Source: UBA7239 sp035456205
GTDB lineage: Bacteria > Pseudomonadota > Gammaproteobacteria > Pseudomonadales > UBA7239
Direction: 5' to 3'
Assembly: GCA_035456205.1 (NCBI GenBank)
Contig: DATIDQ010000152.1
Coordinates: 1-12,250, forward strand
DNA length: 12,250 nucleotides
Below are positions 7,335-12,250 of this stretch, piece by piece. Position 1 is the first letter of the stretch, and each line of letters begins with the position of its first letter. The notes beneath the pieces were generated by a model. That model made no database searches, was not told the DNA's origin, and was given only the letters and a program-made list of their open reading frames with translations. The translations under genes were made by a program, and so were the position numbers.

Positions 7335-8984
7335 TTAATGAATGGATTTCTGGAAGGGTGTGATGCTATCAGCCACGATTTCTCCATCAAATTGCTGTAG
7401 CAGAGCTATCACGTTCGGGTCGTTGCGAAATGATTCTTCCGCCTCATGTTGTTGTAATGCGCGTTTTTTCAGTTGCAACTGATGGGGCGTGGGTGATGAT
7501 GGCGTGCCTGCAGCAATGAATACTGTGCATTTAGCGTTAAGAAAAGCTCCAATGGTTTCTGCAAGACGTGTTGAGTGTGATTCATCAAACAGGCCGGTTT
7601 GTTCGCTATCCAGTGTGAAATAGTACTGGTTGCCTTCAATGCGTTCGAGGCAACAATGTGCGGCGGTATTGCGAATGACACCAGCCAACGGTAGACGCTG
7701 CCAGAGCGCTGGCCAGGTATCGGCAGTCAGTTCGGATAAAGTTGAAGTATTTATTGGTGCGATTACTGCTGGTTTGTTAACAGTAGCTTCTATTGTCTGG
7801 GTAATGGCTGGTGGAATTGGCTTGGCAGTAGATGGTTTGCTTAACTCAGTTTTTTTTTTATCGCCGTTGCTGCTGTTATTGCTGCCACTGTTAATGGTGC
7901 CTTGTGGTTTAAAAGCTATCATCCTCAACAAGGCCATTTCAAAACCGGCACGCATATCGGGTGTTAAAGGCAAATCCCGCTGACTGTTTAAACCTATCTG
8001 GTAATAAAGCTGCAGGTCTTCTGCTGTCATATCTGCTGCTAACTGTTGTAAGCGTTCGCGCTCATCCGGTGTGTGATCCAGCACTGCAGGTGCAACTTGT
8101 GCAATAGCAATGCGGTGTAAAAGTGACAAGAGTTCATCGAGCGCGCCAGCGTAGTCTGGATTTTGTTCAGCCAGTTGGGCAACAGCAGATAACATGGCAG
8201 CGGCGTCAGAAGCTATCAATGCATCAATGATAGGATGGATGAGGCGGCGATCCATGGTGCCGAGCATTTCACGCACACCATCTTCCGCTAGTTTTTCACC
8301 ACCAAAAGCAATTGCCTGATCCGTGAGTGACAGTGCATCACGCATGGATCCATCTGCAGCACGGGCAAGTAGCCACAGTGAGCCATCATCAAACGGAATC
8401 ATTTCTTTTTCGAGTATGCTTTTCAGATAACCGACGATTTTTTCTGGTGTCAGATTTTTCAGATTGAATTGCAAGCAGCGTGATAACACGGTCACAGGCA
8501 ATTTTTGTGGATCCGTTGTCGCCAGCAGGAATTTCACATGCGCTGGTGGTTCTTCCAACGTTTTCAGCAGCGCATTGAATGCGGCTTTTGATAGCATGTG
8601 TACTTCGTCGATCAGGTATACCTTGAAGCGCCCCAGAGAAGGCATGTACTGGGCGTTATCGATCAGATCGCGAACATCATCTACACCGGTGTGGCTCGCG
8701 GCATCAATTTCAATCAGATCAATAAAACGACCTTCAGTGATTTCCTTGCAGGCCGAGCATTGTTCACAGGGTTGCGAACTGACACCGGTTTCACAGTTCA
8801 GGCACTTGGCCAGAATACGGGCGATAGTGGTTTTGCCGACACCGCGGGTGCCGGTGAACAGGTAGGCGTGGTGCAGTCGGTTGTTGTCCAGCGCGTTAAC
8901 CAGTGCTTGCAGCACATGAGTCTGGCCTGCCATATCCCGGAAATTCTGCGGACGCCACTTGCGGGCAAGAACCTGATAGCTCAT
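7335..8984 (-). CDS. dnaX: DNA polymerase III subunit tau (clamp-loader ATPase; gamma probably made by slippage)
   Basis: Clamp-loader ATPase of DNA polymerase III; tau also ties the polymerase cores together. The 549-residue product has the Walker A motif 'GTRGVGKTT' (Lys51), zinc-binding Cys64, Cys73, Cys76 and Cys79, Walker B 'YLIDEVHML' (Asp126, Glu127), sensor 1 'LLATTDPQKLP' and the arginine finger in 'LSRC' (Arg169). All match E. coli numbering. Domain III ends near residue 360 ('LLRMIAFKPQ'). A Ser/Asn/Pro/Thr-rich linker of only about 55 residues follows, then a C-terminal domain from about residue 416 that should bind the polymerase alpha subunit. The protein is shorter than E. coli tau (643), and the region corresponding to the helicase-binding domain IV is not recognisable. 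Codons 376-379 contain an A10 slippery run, described separately. The Shine-Dalgarno sequence is weak. The gene lies downstream of ffs and upstream of ybaB. Confidence 0.98.
   Translation of the reverse strand: MSYQVLARKWRPQNFRDMAGQTHVLQALVNALDNNRLHHAYLFTGTRGVGKTTIARILAKCLNCETGVSSQPCEQCSACKEITEGRFIDLIEIDAASHTGVDDVRDLIDNAQYMPSLGRFKVYLIDEVHMLSKAAFNALLKTLEEPPAHVKFLLATTDPQKLPVTVLSRCLQFNLKNLTPEKIVGYLKSILEKEMIPFDDGSLWLLARAADGSMRDALSLTDQAIAFGGEKLAEDGVREMLGTMDRRLIHPIIDALIASDAAAMLSAVAQLAEQNPDYAGALDELLSLLHRIAIAQVAPAVLDHTPDERERLQQLAADMTAEDLQLYYQIGLNSQRDLPLTPDMRAGFEMALLRMIAFKPQGTINSGSNNSSNGDKKKTELSKPSTAKPIPPAITQTIEATVNKPAVIAPINTSTLSELTADTWPALWQRLPLAGVIRNTAAHCCLERIEGNQYYFTLDSEQTGLFDESHSTRLAETIGAFLNAKCTVFIAAGTPSSPTPHQLQLKKRALQQHEAEESFRNDPNVIALLQQFDGEIVADSITPFQKSIH
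7850..7859 (-). promoter_or_regulatory. A10 slippery run in dnaX: predicted transcriptional slippage or frameshift site producing gamma
   Basis: Read on the minus strand, ten consecutive A residues start exactly at codon 376 (AAA AAA AAA A|CT). Inserting one A or shifting -1 reads Lys-Lys-Lys-Asn then TGA. Deleting one A or shifting +1 reads Lys-Lys-Lys-Leu-Ser then TAA. Either event therefore truncates DnaX to about 379-380 residues, just after domain III, which is the extent of a gamma subunit. E. coli uses A6G ribosomal frameshifting, and Thermus thermophilus uses an A9 run with transcriptional slippage. I see no clear upstream Shine-Dalgarno-like stimulator or strong downstream hairpin, which favours the slippage mechanism. 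Confidence 0.7.
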
Positions 8985-9069
8985 GTCGGTGCGCTGGATA
9001 GTTTAAGGACGGCTAGTATAAACGAAGAGGCTGAAATGCCGACTGAAATGAACGTACTACGAAGAGGGT
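8985..9069 (-). other. ffs-dnaX intergenic region with possible -10 element
   Basis: This 85-bp gap carries, on the minus strand, a TATACT (9015-9020) that could be a -10 element for dnaX. No good -35 is found at 16-18 bp: the bases there read like GTCGGC. No hairpin followed by a T run is seen that would end ffs, so dnaX may also be reached by read-through from the ffs promoter. CTGAAATG occurs twice, at 9031-9038 and 9043-9050, with no clear meaning. Together with ffs and the ffs-speE spacer, this gap makes up the 406-bp stretch (8985-9390) without a protein gene. Confidence 0.3.
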
Positions 9070-9179
<110 letters not shown>

Positions 9180-9193
9180 ATGAAAGCGGCGCA

Positions 9194-9222
9194 ATTATGC
9201 TGACTAAGCACTGGCTATGCAA
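9194..9222 (-). promoter_or_regulatory. Predicted sigma70 promoter for ffs
   Basis: On the minus strand TTGCAT (9217-9222) and CATAAT (9194-9199) are separated by exactly 17 bp. Transcription would start near 9187, about 8 nt before the predicted 5' end of the mature RNA. The bases after the -10 are GC-rich (TGCGCCGC), like the discriminators of growth-rate-controlled stable RNA promoters; stringent control is an inference. Confidence 0.72.
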
Positions 9223-9292
9223 GGTCATTTACCTGTCATTCAGAAGCAGTAAAGTCGGTTTTATTGCAGGTGTTATTACGGGTGATTGCTGC

Positions 9293-9320
9293 TTGCAAAA
9301 CAGGCACTGGTGTCCATAAT
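9293..9320 (+). promoter_or_regulatory. Possible sigma70 promoter for speE
   Basis: TTGCAA (9293-9298) and CATAAT (9315-9320) lie 16 bp apart on the plus strand, 70 bp ahead of the chosen speE start, giving a leader of about 64 nt. The promoter points away from the ffs promoter, and about 70 bp lie between the two. No other recognisable element is seen in 9223-9292 or in the leader. Confidence 0.5.
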
Positions 9321-9390
9321 GCACGCCATCTCAATACCTTGCTGGATTGAGGCTAACATTAACGAACACCTCGTGGAGCGACTCAAAGCG

Positions 9391-10254
9391 ATGACTAAGA
9401 CCTGGAATGAAACCTTGTACGATGCCTGGGGCCAACGCCACGATATCGATAAAGTTTATTTTGAGTTTGATACCGGTCACCAACAGTTGATGATTTTTCA
9501 CAACGCGCTGTTTGGTCGTGTGATGGTGCTTGACGGTGTTGTGCAAACTACCGAGAAAGATGAATTTATTTATCACGAGATGCTGACACATGTGCCAATT
9601 CTTGCACATGGCAAAGCCAAACGTGTGCTGATTATCGGCGGCGGCGACGGCGGAATCCTGCGTGAAGTATGCCGTCACACCACTATCGAGCATGTGACAC
9701 AAGTGGAAATCGATAAAGCGGTTATCGATATGGCTATCGAGTATCTGCCTAATCATTCAGCGGGCGCTTACGATGATCCGCGCGCCAATATCGTGATCGA
9801 TGATGGTTGCCGTTTCGTGGCGCAGTGCCAGGAAAAATTTGACATTATTATTTCCGATTCTACCGATCCCATCGGCCCCGGCGAAGTGTTGTTCACCAGC
9901 CAGTTTTACAGCGATTGCAAACGCTGCCTGAATGACGGCGGCATTATGGTGACGCAGAACGGCGTGGTCTTCATGCAGTTGGACGAAGTAAAAACCACTG
10001 CACAGCGTATGGCGTTAACCTTTAGCGACGTGCATTTCTACACGGCTGCCGTGCCTACTTATGTTGGTGGCGTGATGACATTTGCATGGTCAAGCGACAA
10101 CAAGGCGCTGCGCCATGTTGATGCGAATACTATCCGTGAGCGCTACAAGGCTTCAGGTATCAAAACGCGTTATTACAACCCGGATATTCATCTTGCGTCT
10201 TTTGCGTTGCCGCAATACGTTCTGGAAGCTGTTGGTAAAGCGGATAACAGCTGA
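9391..10254 (+). CDS. speE: Spermidine synthase (polyamine aminopropyltransferase)
   Basis: Transfers the aminopropyl group of decarboxylated S-adenosylmethionine to putrescine, giving spermidine and methylthioadenosine, in the cytoplasm. The 287-residue product matches E. coli SpeE (288) along its length: N-terminal 'WNETLYDAWGQRH', 'GRVMVLDGVVQTTEKDEFIYHEM', the nucleotide-binding 'IIGGGDGGILREV' (residues 81-93), 'YDDPRANIVIDDG' and the active-site loop 'SDSTDPIGPGE' with catalytic Asp156 and Asp159. I chose the ATG at 9391 because it gives the family's N-terminus; the frame stays open to 9286, but the extra 35 residues look unrelated. GGAG (9375-9378) is 12 bp away, a longer spacing than usual, so the start rests mainly on homology. 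An ornithine decarboxylase gene follows after 45 bp and would supply putrescine. No speD for the other substrate lies in the window. Confidence 0.97.
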   Translation: MTKTWNETLYDAWGQRHDIDKVYFEFDTGHQQLMIFHNALFGRVMVLDGVVQTTEKDEFIYHEMLTHVPILAHGKAKRVLIIGGGDGGILREVCRHTTIEHVTQVEIDKAVIDMAIEYLPNHSAGAYDDPRANIVIDDGCRFVAQCQEKFDIIISDSTDPIGPGEVLFTSQFYSDCKRCLNDGGIMVTQNGVVFMQLDEVKTTAQRMALTFSDVHFYTAAVPTYVGGVMTFAWSSDNKALRHVDANTIRERYKASGIKTRYYNPDIHLASFALPQYVLEAVGKADNS

Positions 10255-10299
10255 TTGTTGTCCTGTTTAACTATAGAACACTGACGATAGGGGTTGGTG

Positions 10300-11424
10300 A
10301 TGGCAAATCTGTTTCAGGATGTGCTGTTTGATGAAGCAAAAACCCGCGAGTTGGTCGAGCAATACGGTTCGCCGTTGCTGTTGCTCGACTGCGACAAGCT
10401 CGCCGACCAGTATCGCCAGTTATCAGCAGCCTTGCCTGGCGTGGGTTTGTACTACGCAGTGAAGGCATTTCCGCACGCTGCTATTGTCAATAAACTGAAT
10501 CAGTTGGGTGCATGTTTTGATATTGCTTCCACTGGCGAAATAAACCTGTTGCGCAAACAGAAAGTGAATCCGCGCAACACGATTCATACGCATCCCATTA
10601 AAAAAGACAAAGACATCAAGGATGCCCTGCGTTTTGGTTGCAGCACCTTTGTTGTCGATAACCACGCTGAAATCAGCAAGTTTCGCAAATATGCCCATCG
10701 CGTAGGTCTGTTGTTGCGCGTAGCGTTCCGCAGCCCGGATTGTGCGGTGGATCTGTCGCGGAAGTTCGGCTGCTCATCGGAAGAAGTGCCTGCACTGATC
10801 AAGGAAGCTAATGAGCTTGGCCTGCATGTTAAAGGTTTGTCTTTTCATGTCGGTTCACAATCGCTTTCGCCAAGCACGCATGTTGCCGCTATTGAAGCCT
10901 GTACGAGACTGATTGAAGAATACGAAGTGCCGATCCGGATTCTCGATATCGGTGGTGGTTTTCCTGTGGATTATGATCACGGCAATGATATTGATATCCA
11001 TGCCTTCTGCGCGCCGATTCGTGCAGCATTGGCAAAATTGCCTGAGCATGTAGAAGTGATTGCAGAACCAGGGCGTTTCCTGATTGCACCTGCGGCTGCG
11101 TCAATTACCACAGTAGCAGGTAAGGCGATGCGCGGTGATCAACCGTGGTATTACCTCGACGATGGCGTATACGGCATGTTCAGTGGTCGCATTTATGATC
11201 ATGCCCGTTATCCCCTGCATGTTTTTCGCAAGGGGCCAACACGGCCGTCAGCGTTGGTTGGTCCAACGTGTGACAGCATAGATGTGGTTGAAGAGGCGAT
11301 TGAATTGCCAGAACTGGAAGTGGGTGATCTGGTGGTCGGTCGAATGATGGGCGCTTATACCGCAGCTACCGCTTCAACATTCAACTCGTTACCGATTCCG
11401 CGCATTGTGGTTTTTGGTGGATGA
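10300..11424 (+). CDS. Ornithine decarboxylase, eukaryotic-type (PLP fold III; possibly also acting on lysine)
   Basis: Decarboxylates ornithine to putrescine using pyridoxal phosphate. The 374-residue product belongs to the alanine-racemase-fold decarboxylases, not to the fold I SpeC/SpeF enzymes of E. coli. Visible motifs are 'YYAVKAFPH' with the PLP Lys55, 'LSFHVGSQS' (His183), the phosphate-binding 'DIGGGFPVDY', 'AEPGRFL' (Glu256), 'DDGVYGMFSG' (Asp287/Asp288), 'GPTCDSID' with catalytic Cys324 and Asp325 supplied to the partner subunit, and 'MGAYTAATASTFN' (Tyr353). The PTCD motif separates ODC from diaminopimelate decarboxylase (LysA). Substrate preference between ornithine and lysine cannot be settled here. 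The ATG at 10300 has AGGGG (10289-10293) 6 bp before it. The gene lies 45 bp behind speE on the same strand, consistent with a polyamine operon. Pseudomonas genes of this family are also called speC. Confidence 0.92.
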   Translation: MANLFQDVLFDEAKTRELVEQYGSPLLLLDCDKLADQYRQLSAALPGVGLYYAVKAFPHAAIVNKLNQLGACFDIASTGEINLLRKQKVNPRNTIHTHPIKKDKDIKDALRFGCSTFVVDNHAEISKFRKYAHRVGLLLRVAFRSPDCAVDLSRKFGCSSEEVPALIKEANELGLHVKGLSFHVGSQSLSPSTHVAAIEACTRLIEEYEVPIRILDIGGGFPVDYDHGNDIDIHAFCAPIRAALAKLPEHVEVIAEPGRFLIAPAAASITTVAGKAMRGDQPWYYLDDGVYGMFSGRIYDHARYPLHVFRKGPTRPSALVGPTCDSIDVVEEAIELPELEVGDLVVGRMMGAYTAATASTFNSLPIPRIVVFGG

Positions 11425-11434
11425 TTGTTTCGGG

Positions 11435-12199
11435 CTAACCGTTTTTGATATCGTCATCCGTTGCGTAGGATTCGTGCAAATCAACCGGCTTGTACGCACG
11501 TTTGCGTAAGCGGATGTTGAGCGATTCAACCGCAACAGAAAACGCCATCGCAAAATACACATAACCTTTCGGTATGTGATAGCCACTGCCATCGGCAATC
11601 AGGACGACACCCACAACCAGTAAAAATGCGAGTGCCAACATCTTGATGGTGGGATGTTCTTCGATAAAACTGCCGATATAACCGGCGAACGCCATCATCA
11701 AACCAACAGAGGCCACCACTGCAGCAATCATTACCGGAATCTGGTTGACCATGCCGACAGCTGTGATAATGGAATCCAGTGAAAACACCAGATCAATAAC
11801 AATAATCTGCAAGATAATGGCAAAAAAAGTATTTTTGACGGTGCTGGATGCTTCTCCTTCAATACCTTCTAGTAACTGATGAATTTCCTGAGTGCTCTTC
11901 CATAACAGAAATAAACCGCCGGCCACCAGAATAATATCGCGCCCGGAAACTCCGTGATCCAGCAGACTGAAAACAGGGTCAGTCAAACCGGCAATCCATG
12001 CCAGCGTCATCAATAATCCAATGCGCATAAACATCGCCAGAAACAAACCGATACGCCGCGCAACTTCACGCTGAGCCTTCGGCAATTTCTCAACCAGAAT
12101 TGAAATAAAAATAATGTTGTCGATGCCCAACACCAGCTCAAGAGCGGTGAGGGTAAAAAACGCCATCCAGGCTTGCGGGTCAGTCAGAAGGTGCATCAT
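11435..12199 (-). CDS. TerC-family integral membrane protein (probable metal-ion, likely Mn2+, exporter)
   Basis: A 254-residue membrane protein with about seven hydrophobic segments, at roughly residues 12-35, 48-71, 86-101, 122-148, 154-175, 186-203 and 211-226. It carries the two family motifs that place acidic or polar residues inside membrane segments: 'ELVLGIDNIIF' (Glu21, Asp27, Asn28) and 'IDLVFSLDSIITAVG' (Asp136, Asp142). The family was named for tellurite resistance; characterised members such as Alx and YkoY export Mn2+, so a metal-export role is an inference from family. It resembles the short E. coli YgdQ type without CBS or transporter-associated domains. No tellurite-resistance neighbours are present. 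Two ATG codons lie in tandem (12197-12199 and 12194-12196); the Shine-Dalgarno sequence is weak. The gene is convergent with the decarboxylase gene, with 10 bp between the stop codons. Confidence 0.93.
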   Translation of the reverse strand: MMHLLTDPQAWMAFFTLTALELVLGIDNIIFISILVEKLPKAQREVARRIGLFLAMFMRIGLLMTLAWIAGLTDPVFSLLDHGVSGRDIILVAGGLFLLWKSTQEIHQLLEGIEGEASSTVKNTFFAIILQIIVIDLVFSLDSIITAVGMVNQIPVMIAAVVASVGLMMAFAGYIGSFIEEHPTIKMLALAFLLVVGVVLIADGSGYHIPKGYVYFAMAFSVAVESLNIRLRKRAYKPVDLHESYATDDDIKNG

Positions 12200-12234
12200 G
12201 TTGTTCAGTTGAGGCTCTTTTCATTCGGTTTGGC

Positions 12235-12240
12235 ATTGTA
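12235..12240 (-). promoter_or_regulatory. Possible -10 element for the TerC-family gene
   Basis: TACAAT on the minus strand lies about 36 bp before the start codon. Its -35 would fall beyond the window edge, so it cannot be checked. The leader would be only about 29 nt if this is used, too short for an Mn2+-sensing yybP-ykoY riboswitch. Confidence 0.3.
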
Positions 12241-12250
12241 ACCATGCACT

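Noticed and set aside
9286..9390. N-terminal extension of SpeE from 9286 or 9319
   Set aside because: The ATG at 9319 overlaps the predicted -10 element, so it could not be in the message from that promoter, and the extra residues are absent from known SpeE.
11431..11446. CGG-GCTAA-CCG followed by TTTTT as a terminator between the ODC and TerC-family genes
   Set aside because: The stem has only 3 base pairs, too weak for an intrinsic terminator, and it works in one direction only.

Overview
The window looks like core chromosome of a gammaproteobacterium. The glutathione reductase, YbaB, DnaX, SpeE and TopA products read close to their Escherichia coli and Pseudomonas counterparts as I remember them. 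Gene density is high, base composition is moderate and even, and I see no insertion sequence, phage gene, tRNA, CRISPR array or attachment site. The species cannot be told from the sequence alone. The polyamine genes, with a eukaryotic-type ornithine decarboxylase, argue against an enteric bacterium.

Layout, left to right. (1) Positions 2-1788, plus strand: the 3' part of an OmpR-family response regulator gene and its histidine kinase, joined by a TGATG stop/start overlap. (2) Positions 1819-6975, plus strand: a sigma70-like promoter followed by topA, a truncated CysG-like siroheme synthase gene and a glutathione reductase gene, probably one operon. (3) Positions 6979-9222, minus strand: an SRP 4.5S RNA gene (ffs) with its own promoter, then dnaX, then ybaB, running toward and ending 3 bp from the glutathione reductase gene. 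(4) Positions 9293-11424, plus strand: a promoter, speE (spermidine synthase) and an ornithine decarboxylase gene. (5) Positions 11435-12199, minus strand: a TerC-family membrane protein gene, convergent with the decarboxylase.

The genes form small functional groups. ODC makes putrescine and SpeE turns it into spermidine. DnaX is the clamp-loader ATPase and YbaB is its usual co-transcribed nucleoid-associated partner. The CysG-like protein and glutathione reductase sit in one translationally overlapping pair. The sensor pair is separate and its signal is not readable here.

No wholly new system is evident. Two things deserve attention. First, dnaX carries an uninterrupted run of ten A residues exactly after the ATPase/domain III region, and both alternative frames hit a stop within three codons. 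This is a strong candidate for programmed slippage producing a gamma subunit. Second, the CysG-like protein keeps a shortened dehydrogenase domain but only half of a degenerate methyltransferase domain, with the gor ribosome-binding site and start inside its 3' end.
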